Of a DNA stretch of 64,000 nt, positions 8,671 to 16,387 are shown one piece after another. Position 1 is the first letter of the stretch. Each line of letters opens with the position of its first letter. Source of the stretch: Acidobacteriota bacterium. Its GTDB lineage: Bacteria > Acidobacteriota > Blastocatellia > Pyrinomonadales > Pyrinomonadaceae. Below the pieces are notes generated by a model. It had not been told where the DNA came from. It saw only the letters and a list, made by a program, of their open reading frames with translations, and searched no databases. The stretch spans positions 1 through 64,000 of the forward strand of contig JAHBSK010000009.1 in assembly GCA_019639175.1 (NCBI GenBank). The letters run 5' to 3'. The translations under genes were made by a program, and so were the position numbers.

Positions 8671-8699
8671 AAATTACCGTTTGACCGGCCTGTTGTCAA
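8671..8699 (-). promoter_or_regulatory. Sigma-70-type promoter for rpmH/rnpA
   Basis: On the minus strand the -35 is TTGACA (complement of 8694-8699), then a 17-base spacer, then -10 TAATTT (complement of 8671-8676). The predicted start near 8664 leaves a leader of about 20 bases before the rnpA ATG at 8643. Confidence 0.75.
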
Positions 8700-8803
8700 G
8701 GCCTGTTGGGCTGCTTTTTTTGGCACCGAATGCTGTATTTGCCGATGCCGTGTTTTCTGATACAAACTATCTAGCGATCACAATTTTTCGGAGGTAATGA
8801 ACA

Positions 8804-9160
8804 ATGGCCCAGAGAAGCACCGTCGAACCATCCGCATGGAACGAATTTTTGGCCGATTTCTCGGAACGCAACAACGGACGCCGGGCGCGCTTTGAGCTTT
8901 TTGGGCAGGGAGGCTCGGTAAAAGAGGAATCGCAGGAAGGCCATTTTGAAAAAGCGTCGCTGACCGGCAGGACCGTTACGGTTGTCCGCACCTATGAATC
9001 GCATGGGGAAACAAAGACGATGGCGGACGAGATCAGGGACACGCACGGCATACAGATACAGCACGATGCCGAGGGCGGCGAGGAAACGCTTGAGTTTATG
9101 AACCACAACGGCGACAAGACCGTTCTGCGTTTTGAATCACTGATAGACGGAGCCTCATAA
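8804..9160 (+). CDS. DUF5335-like small soluble protein
   Basis: 118 residues, acidic and hydrophilic, with no signal or membrane segment. The N-terminal VEPSAWNEFLADFSERNNGRR resembles the opening of DUF5335 proteins; the middle looks like a small beta-rich fold. Function is unknown. ATG 8804 is preferred over ATG 8797 because GGAGG then sits nine bases upstream. It is transcribed away from the rpmH promoter and converges on purN. Confidence 0.7.
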   Translation: MAQRSTVEPSAWNEFLADFSERNNGRRARFELFGQGGSVKEESQEGHFEKASLTGRTVTVVRTYESHGETKTMADEIRDTHGIQIQHDAEGGEETLEFMNHNGDKTVLRFESLIDGAS

Positions 9161-9178
9161 GGCTGCTTCAGCACAGGG

Positions 9179-9787
9179 TCATTGCCGCCGTTCTCTGACG
9201 GCTCGGCGGCCTTCGATACGAATCTCGCCTGTCACAACGCGCCGCACGGCCTCGATATACGCGCTGTGTTCCTGTTCCAGAATACGTGCAGCCAGTGTTT
9301 CCGCCGTGTCGTCGTCCTTCACTTCCACTGTCTTTTGGAGGATTATCGGCCCCGCGTCCAGTTCTTCGTTTACAAAATGCACCGTACAGCCTGAGACCTT
9401 GACGCCGTGGTTTATCGCCTGCTGATGCACATCCAGGCCCGGAAAGCTGGGCAGCAAACTCGGATGGATATTCAAAATTCTATCCGGAAAAGCCCTTATA
9501 AACAACGGCGACAGCAGCCGCATATAACCCGCCAGACAAACCAGCTCGACACCGCGTTTCCTCAATTCGGCAACTATTTCAGCATCGTGTTCCTCACGGC
9601 TGCGGCCTTCTCTTTCAATAACAACCGTCTCAACGCCGCGTTCCCGCGCCTTTGCCAAACCGGCCGCATCAGCCTTGTCACTTATAACAACGGCGACCTC
9701 CGACACGGGTATCTCGCTGCTCTTCACGGCATCAACCAACGCGGTCATATTTGACCCGCGGCCTGAAATTAAAATCCCTAGTTTCAT
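9179..9787 (-). CDS. purN: Phosphoribosylglycinamide formyltransferase PurN
   Basis: 202 residues from ATG 9787, the normal PurN length. The extra in-frame residues upstream are an artefact of the overlapping toxin remnant. It opens MKLGILISGRGSNM and carries the active-site region NIHPSLLPSFPG with the catalytic Asn and His. The later HFVNEELDAGPII segment holds the catalytic Asp. It transfers a formyl group from 10-formyl-THF to GAR, the third step of purine synthesis. Its start codon overlaps the end of the PIN remnant (ATGA). purM is found 1.1 kb away on the same strand. Confidence 0.95.
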   Translation of the reverse strand: MKLGILISGRGSNMTALVDAVKSSEIPVSEVAVVISDKADAAGLAKARERGVETVVIEREGRSREEHDAEIVAELRKRGVELVCLAGYMRLLSPLFIRAFPDRILNIHPSLLPSFPGLDVHQQAINHGVKVSGCTVHFVNEELDAGPIILQKTVEVKDDDTAETLAARILEQEHSAYIEAVRRVVTGEIRIEGRRAVRERRQ

Positions 9788-9924
9788 GTGCCTTTTCTGC
9801 CTGAAAGTTTTTTGACGGTTTTCATTAAGCCCTGCCGCCGCAATATTTCTAGCAGAGTCAGATGCATCAGAAGATCGCGCAGCGGCGCAGGAAAGGGAAC
9901 GCATGAGTCAAGAACGACGATCAT
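9784..9924 (-). pseudogene. Remnant of a PIN-domain toxin, truncated after about 26 residues
   Basis: A short frame starts at ATG 9924, six bases after the first base of the upstream HTH gene's stop, with AGG between. It encodes MIVVLDSCVPFPAPLRDLLM and then loses resemblance to the family. The opening matches PIN toxins of the type VLDxCVLxPAPLRDLL, including the first catalytic Asp. The remaining PIN acidic residues are missing and the frame ends after 46 codons inside purN's start. I read it as the 5' stump of a toxin whose body was deleted. It is also possible that the stump is still translated. Confidence 0.65.
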
Positions 9925-9927
9925 CCT

Positions 9928-10344
9928 TTAATAATTTAGGCCCAGCTCCTGCGCTTCGGCAGCAAGTTTTTCTAAAACCTTAAGACGCTTTTTGTCTATC
10001 TTTTCTTTATAACAAAGAACGTCTTCCATCCGAATGCGGCGGTGTTTGCCTACCTTTCGAAAAGGAATTTCCTCATTCTCAAGAAGTTTTACAATAAAAG
10101 GGCGTGAGACATGCAGCAGATCGGCGGCTTGCTGGGTTGTGATCTCGGCTGGCTCCGGCAACACGACAACGCTTTGTCCTTCGGCAATGAACGACAGTGT
10201 TTTTTCGAGAACTTCCCTGACGGGCTTAGGCATATCCACAGTTGTTGATTGCCCAATATTCAACCGCACACTCGCCTTCGCCCGCGACCTCAATAACTTC
10301 CTGCCCTTTTCAGCCAATTCTATGTCTTTTGATGTAACTGCCAT
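9928..10344 (-). CDS. Excisionase-like HTH protein, probable orphaned antitoxin
   Basis: 138 residues. The centre holds an excisionase/MerR-like helix-turn-helix (ITTQQAADLLHVSRPFIVKLL) with the wing-like FRKVGKHRRIR. The N-terminal half is variable and includes a central ALxFIAEGQSVVVLP-like segment as seen in TA antitoxins of this type. Such proteins are commonly encoded just before a PIN-domain nuclease. Here only a 46-codon stump of that toxin remains, coupled to this gene's stop. The gene may persist as a regulator or be in early decay. Confidence 0.75.
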   Translation of the reverse strand: MAVTSKDIELAEKGRKLLRSRAKASVRLNIGQSTTVDMPKPVREVLEKTLSFIAEGQSVVVLPEPAEITTQQAADLLHVSRPFIVKLLENEEIPFRKVGKHRRIRMEDVLCYKEKIDKKRLKVLEKLAAEAQELGLNY

Positions 10345-10399
10345 ACCAGACCAAGATTAGCATATTCGAATTATTCGAAACAAATGAATTTATCAAAAC

Positions 10400-10906
10400 C
10401 TAAAAATGTTTCGGCTCGCCTACTATTTTTGTAAATTCCGTAGCTGAGTCAGGATCCCAACGGCCCCAGTCACATTGACCCATTACTAATGAGGGATAGT
10501 TATAAAATTGCGGAGCAAAGAAGTATGTTTTTCCTTTTTTGAGCTTGAAACCGCAAGACGAACGCGATCCACCCAGATGCATATCAGGTTCTCCGTAAAC
10601 GATCATTGTACGGGAGTCCACACCTAACCAATGTTCTTTTACTCGAATAGTGTATCTAAAATAGTCAATAGGTACGGGCTCACCTTTTTCAGTTTTTGCA
10701 ATCCAGTTTACCATTGCCCGATCAATCTTAATGACCTTGCCGGTAAACACGGCCCCTCTAAATTCATTAAGAAAATACTCTCTTTTCTCATTTCTTATCT
10801 CGTCGATGCTTTTTGACGTAATAGGAATTGGACTGCACGAACAACCCAATGATTCGCCTGAAATGACGAGCAACAAAATGAATACAAACGGGATAAGCTT
10901 TATCAT
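10400..10906 (-). CDS. Secreted NTR/TIMP-like cysteine protein
   Basis: 168 residues with an N-terminal signal (IKLIPFVFILLLVISGESLG). Processing would leave a mature protein beginning CSCSP. An N-terminal Cys-x-Cys on an NTR/TIMP-like fold is a family hallmark. Later features are an SSCGFKLKKGKTYFFA segment and a CDWGRWD near the C-terminus, giving paired cysteines. Bacterial members are poorly characterised; protease inhibition is known for the animal TIMPs only. It could alternatively be a lipoprotein, with the first Cys acylated. It lies between the antitoxin-like gene and purM on the same strand. Confidence 0.6.
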   Translation of the reverse strand: MIKLIPFVFILLLVISGESLGCSCSPIPITSKSIDEIRNEKREYFLNEFRGAVFTGKVIKIDRAMVNWIAKTEKGEPVPIDYFRYTIRVKEHWLGVDSRTMIVYGEPDMHLGGSRSSCGFKLKKGKTYFFAPQFYNYPSLVMGQCDWGRWDPDSATEFTKIVGEPKHF

Positions 10907-10907
10907 A

Positions 10908-11972
10908 TTAGGCTATGACAACTCTCTCTTGGTTTTGGTTGCTTACTTGTCCAATAACAAAACGATCTTTTAATTGACCAGCCAGGATTTCAGCGTCTGC
11001 TTCACCGCAAATTATTACCATCCCGATGCCCATGTTGAACGTGCGGAACATTTCGTGGTCGGAGACGTTTCCGATTTTTTGCATCAGGCCGAAGATGGGT
11101 GGTTCGGGCCAGGAGCCGCGGTTTATTTCTACTGAAACGCCCTCTGGCAGAATGCGCGGGATGTTTTCGAGAAAACCGCCGCCGGTTATGTGTGCGAGGC
11201 CTTTTATAAGTGGAACGCGGGCATCTTGCCCGCTTTGCAGGCTGGAAGCCTGCGTTCCAAGCAGCGGTTCGATCTGCGGCAGAAAGCTGGAATGCGTTGC
11301 CAGCAGAGCTTCGCCGACGGTCGTGCCGAGTTCGTCAATGTACGAATCGACCGTATAGCCGCCGACCTCAAAAAATAGCTTTCGGGCAAGCGAATAGCCA
11401 TTTGTCTGCAAACCGGTCGAGGGCAGTCCGAGGACAACATCTCCCGGCTTTATCGACTTGCCGTCAATGACCTTTGCCTTATCGACCACGCCCACAATAA
11501 ATCCGGCAAGGTCATATTCACCGTCAGCGTACATCGAAGGCATCTCGGCCGTTTCGCCGCCGAGCAGAACGCATCCGTTCTCACGGCAGGCTCTGGCAAA
11601 ACCTTCGACCACCGAAGCCGTCACTTCAGGATCAAGCTTTCCCGTCGCAAAATAGTCCAGAAAGAAAAGCGGCCTTGCTCCCTGAACCAGAATGTCATTG
11701 ACGCAATGGTTGACCAGATCGGCCCCCACCGTGTTGTGTATCCCGGTCTCGAACGCGACCTTGAGCTTTGTCCCGACACCGTCAGCCGAAGCGACCAGTA
11801 TCGGCTCAGCCATTCCCGGAAAGACGCCTGAGAACATCCCGCCAAAGCTGCCTATCTCGGTCAGGGTTTTTTCATTGAATGTGGATCGCGCGTGTTCGCG
11901 AATCTTCGCGACCGCAAGATTTGCTTTGTCTATTGAAACGCCGGCGTCAGCATACGAAATAGGCTTGGTCAT
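10908..11972 (-). CDS. purM: Phosphoribosylformylglycinamidine cyclo-ligase PurM, carrying an in-frame repeat insertion
   Basis: 354 residues. The family core is intact: the VASADGVGTKLKVA ATP-binding segment, VNHCVNDILVQGA, LLGGETAEMP and HITGGGFLENIPR. It converts FGAM to AIR in purine synthesis. At residues about 239-254 the sequence TQASSLQSGQDARVP does not belong to the family. It is encoded exactly by a cruciform repeat at 11212-11258 that keeps the reading frame open. The loop lies just before the conserved IKGLAHITGGG. The downstream protein is complete, so the enzyme is probably functional. A promoter is visible at 11996-12025. Confidence 0.95.
   Translation of the reverse strand: MTKPISYADAGVSIDKANLAVAKIREHARSTFNEKTLTEIGSFGGMFSGVFPGMAEPILVASADGVGTKLKVAFETGIHNTVGADLVNHCVNDILVQGARPLFFLDYFATGKLDPEVTASVVEGFARACRENGCVLLGGETAEMPSMYADGEYDLAGFIVGVVDKAKVIDGKSIKPGDVVLGLPSTGLQTNGYSLARKLFFEVGGYTVDSYIDELGTTVGEALLATHSSFLPQIEPLLGTQASSLQSGQDARVPLIKGLAHITGGGFLENIPRILPEGVSVEINRGSWPEPPIFGLMQKIGNVSDHEMFRTFNMGIGMVIICGEADAEILAGQLKDRFVIGQVSNQNQERVVIA
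11212..11258. repeat. Cruciform-like palindromic repeat inserted in purM
   Basis: The outer stem GGAACGC (11212-11218) pairs with GCGTTCC (11252-11258). Inside are two further hairpins, CGGGC/GCCCG and GCAGGC/GCCTGC. Together they give a three-way-junction layout like a REP-type repeat. It is translated in frame as part of purM. A 14-base identical piece (GAAGCCTGCGTTCC) also occurs at 5410-5423 in the end of khpB. Confidence 0.75.
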
Positions 11973-11995
11973 AAGAAACTCTCTTGAAAGATAGG

Positions 11996-12025
11996 ATTAT
12001 AATACGCGACGCGGGTTTTTGTTAA
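11996..12025 (-). promoter_or_regulatory. Probable purM promoter
   Basis: On the minus strand the -10 is a perfect TATAAT (complement of 11996-12001). A -35 of TTAACA (complement of 12020-12025) lies 18 bases away. It reads toward the purM ATG at 11972. Confidence 0.6.
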
Positions 12026-12077
12026 AGACCTGTCTTTAAGAAAAGACATACCCAAACTTTTCCTGTTAGTATTATCG

Positions 12078-12105
12078 TTGACCATTACACCTACTAACAT
12101 ATAGC
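12078..12105 (+). promoter_or_regulatory. Candidate promoter giving a leaderless transcript
   Basis: TTGACC (12078-12083), a 16-base spacer and TATAGC (12100-12105) precede the ATG at 12114 by only eight bases. Transcription from this site would start at or almost at the ATG. No Shine-Dalgarno is visible. Confidence 0.4.
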
Positions 12106-12113
12106 ATTTTTAT

Positions 12114-12497
12114 ATGAGCTTCACTTTACACGATCTTGGTTCCGAGGGATATGAGTTTTCCGCCAGCGTATGGCATTGGAAGGCTGCCCTTGAGGTCATA
12201 AAAAGCCTGGATGTCATAAGCGATGGCAAGATCCGCCAGATGGGTTATAACGCCATGGGTACGCGGGTCGATATCGACGATGCCCATTTGATCGCCGAAA
12301 AGATCAATTCCGTGATCCTTCCAAAACTGGCTCCGAACAAAAGGATGTTCTCTGACCTGAGCATAACCGCGGAGCCTGATGACGGCACGATCTATAAAGA
12401 TGATGACGAACAATGGAAGAATTACAGCGTGGATCACGACTGGCTAAAGGAGTTTTCTGATTTCTGCCTTCGTTCCAAAGGGTTTCAGATATTCTAG
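12114..12497 (+). CDS. Uncharacterised acidic protein
   Basis: 127 residues with no signal peptide or membrane segment. The N-terminal part (FSASVWHWKAALEVIKSL) looks like a helical surface. The remainder is acidic with several Trp and Asp residues. Codon use matches neighbouring genes and the frame is well bounded, so I take it as real. I do not recognise the family. It is divergent from purM and followed 36 bases later by the DUF445 gene. Confidence 0.6.
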   Translation: MSFTLHDLGSEGYEFSASVWHWKAALEVIKSLDVISDGKIRQMGYNAMGTRVDIDDAHLIAEKINSVILPKLAPNKRMFSDLSITAEPDDGTIYKDDDEQWKNYSVDHDWLKEFSDFCLRSKGFQIF

Positions 12498-12533
12498 TTC
12501 ACGGTCTGTAAAATTTTTATCATTAGCGTCCAC

Positions 12534-14165
12534 ATGGAATTTTCTCTGACATTCTATGGTTTTTTGTACCAACTGGCCGAACTGGCCGGAAATATTTGGT
12601 TTCAAATGACCCTGCTTGTCATTATCGCCACCTTTCATGGTTACGGTGCGGCGTGGCTCGCGGTCAGGATGTTGTTTCGGCCGCGCGAACCGTTCAAGAT
12701 ATTGGGGCTGACTGTGTTTCCGCAGGGAATGATTCCGCGCCACCGCGAACGTCTGGCAAATGCTATTGGCAAGGCCGTTGGCGAGGAACTTGTTTCTCAG
12801 GAAACGATCATGGATGAACTTCTCGGCAAGGAATTCCTTCACCGAAAGATCCGCGAAGCGGTCGATGCCTACACCGACGATCTGCTTGCCGAAAGATTTC
12901 CGTCGCTGATCGAAGCCCTGCCTCAAAGTCTCCGCGAACCAGTTCTTGATTCGATAACTTCGCTTCAATTCAAGGTGGCGGAACATATCGAGGAACTTCT
13001 TGCGAGTGAAGCGTCTCTAAAGACTGTTTCCTCTTTGGTCGAAAAACGCGTTGACGACCTTTTGTCCCGCCGCGTGTCGGAAGTTGTCGATGAGAACAAT
13101 TTTCAAAAGATCGTAGATCTCGTCAACGAACGCATTGCCATTGCTCTCCGGTCGCCGTCGCTTGAAGAAAAGATCAGAGAGTTTGTCGGATACCGGCTTG
13201 ATGACCTTATCAGTTCCGAAACGCCGCTCGGCCACCTTTTTACTGATGACGCCGTCGTTCTTCTAAAAGAAAAAGCAAACACCCAGGTTGCCCCGATGGC
13301 CCATCATCTGACCGAGATCGCGGCGGCCGAACGAACGCGCGATCAGATCGGCGCTCTTATAAAAAAAGAAGTTCATCAGTATTATGAGGCTCTTCCTTTT
13401 TTCAAAAAAATATTTGTTTCGCGCGACAACCTTCTTGGCGAAGTGGACGACCTGGTCAATGAAAGCCTTCCGAAACGGATAGAGGAAACCTTAAAGGGTG
13501 ACTTTTTTGCCGATGAGGCCCGATCGTTCATCAACAGCAGTATAGACAAGGCGATGGCAAGGCCGCTGCCGGAGATAATCGGGACCGTTGACCCCGAACA
13601 GCTTGACCGCCTTAAAGATCAGATAACTCGTTCCATCGTGTCGCTGCTTAGGGGCGAGGCAATGACAAAACAACTGTCACAGTATGTCAACGACACGCTT
13701 GAGCGATTTCGCCCGCACAGCCTGGATTCGATATTAAGGACGATCCATCCGCAGGCTGAAGAAAAGCTCAAGGAATCGCTCTCCACCGGATTGATAAAGG
13801 TGATCTCGCGGCCGGAAACGTCGCGAATGATCAATGAGATGATAGCCCGTCAGATAGACACGCTTCTTTCGGCCCCGATAGGGAAGGCGTCGGACTATAT
13901 CTCCGAGGAAAAGCTGCGTTCCGCAGGTTCGACGGTCGCTGACGCAATAGTTGCCGCCATTCGCGAAAAGCTGCCGCAGGCTATACGCGATTTTGACGTC
14001 GGCGGCGTCGTAAGGCAAAAGATCATGACCTATCCGGCGGACAAACTCGAAGCTCTCATTCTATCCGTCGCCAAGGAACATCTGCGAACCATTGAACTTT
14101 TCGGGGCATTTCTCGGGCTTCTGATCGGGCTGGGACAGGCTGCCTTTCACTGGTTTAACCGATAG
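12534..14165 (+). CDS. DUF445 family membrane-anchored protein
   Basis: 543 residues. An N-terminal membrane segment (about 22-45) is followed by the family signature AAWLAVRMLFRP and FPQGMIPRHRERLANAIGKAVGEEL. A very long helical region of repeated amphipathic segments fills the middle. A C-terminal hydrophobic helix (FGAFLGLLIGLGQAAFHWF) closes it. This resembles B. subtilis YheB-type DUF445 proteins. The function is not established; the topology suggests a coiled-coil body held to the membrane at both ends. It may be co-transcribed with the preceding small gene. Confidence 0.85.
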   Translation: MEFSLTFYGFLYQLAELAGNIWFQMTLLVIIATFHGYGAAWLAVRMLFRPREPFKILGLTVFPQGMIPRHRERLANAIGKAVGEELVSQETIMDELLGKEFLHRKIREAVDAYTDDLLAERFPSLIEALPQSLREPVLDSITSLQFKVAEHIEELLASEASLKTVSSLVEKRVDDLLSRRVSEVVDENNFQKIVDLVNERIAIALRSPSLEEKIREFVGYRLDDLISSETPLGHLFTDDAVVLLKEKANTQVAPMAHHLTEIAAAERTRDQIGALIKKEVHQYYEALPFFKKIFVSRDNLLGEVDDLVNESLPKRIEETLKGDFFADEARSFINSSIDKAMARPLPEIIGTVDPEQLDRLKDQITRSIVSLLRGEAMTKQLSQYVNDTLERFRPHSLDSILRTIHPQAEEKLKESLSTGLIKVISRPETSRMINEMIARQIDTLLSAPIGKASDYISEEKLRSAGSTVADAIVAAIREKLPQAIRDFDVGGVVRQKIMTYPADKLEALILSVAKEHLRTIELFGAFLGLLIGLGQAAFHWFNR

Positions 14166-14285
14166 ATACAAAACCCTGCGTCTGAAAAACATCCAACATT
14201 TCCTCAGATATCTTTTTTGGCAGAACTTTGCCTGCTTTTTCGTCGTTATCAAATATCAGGCGGGTTATCCCGAAGGAGGGGAAAT

Positions 14286-14984
14286 ATGAAAAAGTTCGGT
14301 GTGTTATTGTTTGTCGGCGCCGTCGTGGTGGGAGTTGTTCTTGCAAACTCAATATCTTACGGAAAGGTCAGTCTGGGCGATGTCATTTCATTCAGAAGCA
14401 GTGTAAAAGGTTCGGGGAATGTTGTTACCGAAAAGCGAAACGCTTCGCCTTTCACATCCGTCAGGGTCAGGGGCGTCTTTAACGTCAATATCGTCGCCGG
14501 CGGCACGCAAAACATCGAGGTCGAGGCGGAAGATAACCTCATGCCGTTTATTGAGACCGAGGCCGATGGCGGAACTCTTGTTATCCGTTCTTCAAAAAGC
14601 CTGAAGCCGACACATCCGTTGACCGTGCGAATTTCCGTCGAGAACATCGAACAACTCCATGCGTCCGGAGCCTCGACCGTCTCTCTTGAGAATGTGAACA
14701 ATTCCTCTCTCATCATAGACGTGAACGGCGCTTCAAAAACCGTTGTTTCAGGAACGACCGCAGACCTTAATATCGATGTCAGCGGTGCTTCAAGGGTTGA
14801 TGCGGTTGACCTGCTTGCTCAAAACGCCACCGTCGATGCCTCAGGAGCCAGCAAGGCAACCGTGAAAACCGCCGAAAGCCTGAAAGCAAGATCGTCGGGG
14901 GCAAGTTCTATTCGCTACGCCGGTTCGCCTGGCAATGTTGATGTCAAGCGGTCCGGAGCAGGCAGTATCGAAGCTCTGCAATAG
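14286..14984 (+). CDS. Secreted DUF2807 (GIN-domain) beta-helix protein
   Basis: 232 residues. I choose ATG 14286 because a strong GGAGGGG ribosome site lies directly upstream and the protein then starts with a signal sequence (KKFGVLLFVGAVVVGVVLA). The rest matches the DUF2807 'head GIN' domain. It has repeated strands, with Gly-Ala-Ser turns recurring (ASGAST, NGASK, SGASR, SGASK, SGASS) roughly every 17-20 residues. That pattern is typical of a right-handed beta helix. It is likely periplasmic or surface-located; no activity is known. A strong terminator follows at 15004-15050. Confidence 0.85.
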   Translation: MKKFGVLLFVGAVVVGVVLANSISYGKVSLGDVISFRSSVKGSGNVVTEKRNASPFTSVRVRGVFNVNIVAGGTQNIEVEAEDNLMPFIETEADGGTLVIRSSKSLKPTHPLTVRISVENIEQLHASGASTVSLENVNNSSLIIDVNGASKTVVSGTTADLNIDVSGASRVDAVDLLAQNATVDASGASKATVKTAESLKARSSGASSIRYAGSPGNVDVKRSGAGSIEALQ

Positions 14985-15003
14985 AAATTCTCAAAAAAAG
15001 ATG

Positions 15004-15050
15004 AAAGATCGGGTGGAATGGTATATAAACATTCTATCCGGTCTTTTTTT
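15004..15050 (+). terminator. Strong intrinsic terminator
   Basis: A 17-base stem (15004-15020 with 15030-15046) is fully paired when three G-U pairs are counted. It has a 9-base loop and runs into a T tract ending at 15050. It lies 20 bases after the DUF2807 gene and only 15 bases before the next start codon. Confidence 0.85.
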
Positions 15051-15065
15051 ACGCGTGTCAATAAA

Positions 15066-15524
15066 ATGGAAAACTCAAAACTTTTCAGGATACTGTTGAT
15101 CGTTGCGGCTGTTTTCATTGCCGGTTTTGCGGTCTTTCATATCATCAGCGTCAATGAACCCGAACCGTCCACGCAAACGACCGAGGCCTTCAAATATACT
15201 CGCGGCCCCGTGGTTGAAGGCCCGATAAACGTTCCCTCCGGCGACTTTATCTCTTATCGTTTGAACCTGAACCGGCGCGGTTTTTTCAGCGGCACTATGC
15301 GGTCGCCCAGCGAGGATGAAAAGATGGACACTTTTCTTTTTGACGACGAAAATTTCAAACTGTGGAAAGAGGGAAAAGATTTTCAGTCAATTATAAGATC
15401 AGACCATCTGTCTTATGTTGTGATAAAAAGAGATCTTGAACCCGGCATCTATCATCTGGTTTTCAGTGGTCGTTCAAATCCTGACAGCGCGGTTCAGGCA
15501 GAAGCTTCATTCTCGGTTGAGTGA
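15066..15524 (+). CDS. Single-pass membrane protein with exported C-terminal domain
   Basis: 152 residues from ATG 15066. One membrane segment lies at about 8-28 (ILLIVAAVFIAGFAVFHII). About 120 exported residues follow, with alternating strands (ISYRLNLNRRGFFSGTMR, YHLVFSGR) suggesting a beta sandwich. I do not recognise the family. There is no obvious ribosome site, and a strong terminator ends 15 bases upstream. Expression may therefore depend on readthrough or a promoter overlapping the terminator. Confidence 0.6.
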   Translation: MENSKLFRILLIVAAVFIAGFAVFHIISVNEPEPSTQTTEAFKYTRGPVVEGPINVPSGDFISYRLNLNRRGFFSGTMRSPSEDEKMDTFLFDDENFKLWKEGKDFQSIIRSDHLSYVVIKRDLEPGIYHLVFSGRSNPDSAVQAEASFSVE

Positions 15525-15535
15525 TAGAATTGCTG

Positions 15536-15940
15536 CTATGTCTCGACGGCCTCGGTCCGAACCCCGACAAGGTAATCTTCGTAAATGCCGAGAATAAATA
15601 TTTCTATCTTTACTCGTCCGATCTTGCAGCACATCACGTCTGAAAGATGAGTATCAAGCAGGCTCTTCAGTTTTCTAAACTTCTCTGTCTGTTTTCTTTT
15701 CTCCTCGGAATGCCAACTCTTTTCCGTTGTCAGCCTCTCGAAAAATGATTCTGCCGGTTCGACCTTCACTTTTCCTTTTGCATGTTTTGCAAGTTCTTTT
15801 ACGACCGATTCGATCGTTCTGTCTTTTTCATTTTCAACACAGACCACGGAAAAGCCGCTATCGGTCTCGCTTACGTAAACCAGTCCTCGTATCGCTTTCT
15901 CAATATCTCTTGTCAGTGTGTGAAGATTTTTTGATCTCAT
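15536..15940 (-). CDS. Nuclease A inhibitor (NuiA)-like protein
   Basis: 134 residues from ATG 15940; an earlier ATG at 15991 would add 17 residues. The N-terminal stretch LTRDIEKAIRGLVYVSETDSGF matches the opening of NuiA-like proteins (a helix then GLxYxSETD). NuiA of Anabaena inhibits the secreted nuclease NucA. The Lys-rich middle and the C-terminal strands (KIEIFILGIYEDYLVGVRTEAVET) are also compatible with it. No nuclease gene is adjacent, so the target is unknown. It is transcribed away from dnaA. Confidence 0.7.
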   Translation of the reverse strand: MRSKNLHTLTRDIEKAIRGLVYVSETDSGFSVVCVENEKDRTIESVVKELAKHAKGKVKVEPAESFFERLTTEKSWHSEEKRKQTEKFRKLKSLLDTHLSDVMCCKIGRVKIEIFILGIYEDYLVGVRTEAVET

Positions 15941-16075
15941 TGAAAAATTTTTCTTAAAAAAGGGATGTTTTTTGACCGTCCATATCATCAAAATATGTCA
16001 AAAAATTGCGTTGCTCCCGTTCCAAATTATTGCATATTAAGAGGTTTATGACGACATGAACCCTAAATTTTTTTC

Positions 16076-16230
16076 TGTGGATTTCTGTTTGCAAAGACAT
16101 TTCTTCTATGTTAATCTGTCATCCGTTTCAAAGATTAGAGTTCTTGTAAATTATTGAAAATAAAACACTTAAAGTGTAACTTTAAGTTTTGCTTCTATTT
16201 CCACAACCCTGTGGAAAAAATTGTGGATAA
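16076..16230. promoter_or_regulatory. DnaA boxes and palindrome in the dnaA upstream region
   Basis: The roughly 450 bases upstream of dnaA hold no convincing gene. They contain a perfect DnaA box (TTATCCACA as the complement of 16222-16230). Looser boxes lie at 16076-16084, 16198-16206 and 16210-16218; the last two form a dyad. A perfect palindrome, ACTTAAAG-5-CTTTAAGT, lies at 16167-16187 in AT-rich sequence. This suits dnaA autoregulation, or one half of a bipartite origin. Confidence 0.7.
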
Positions 16231-16387
16231 GTGTTAATTCAACAGGAAGCGGTCAATAAAATACCGTCTTTCCTTCGGTCGAATGTTTTTCAACAGTTCC
16301 TTTGACCAACACCTTCACCTTTTCCATTTAAAGCATTTTCTCTATTGCCGGAACAGCGCTTTGAAAAAAGTATTCTGGAGACCGTTA

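Noticed and set aside
16283..16387. Extended DnaA N-terminus from ATG 16283
   Set aside because: The extra residues are Phe/His/Leu-rich and unlike DnaA; GTG 16388 has a good ribosome site and gives normal domain I.
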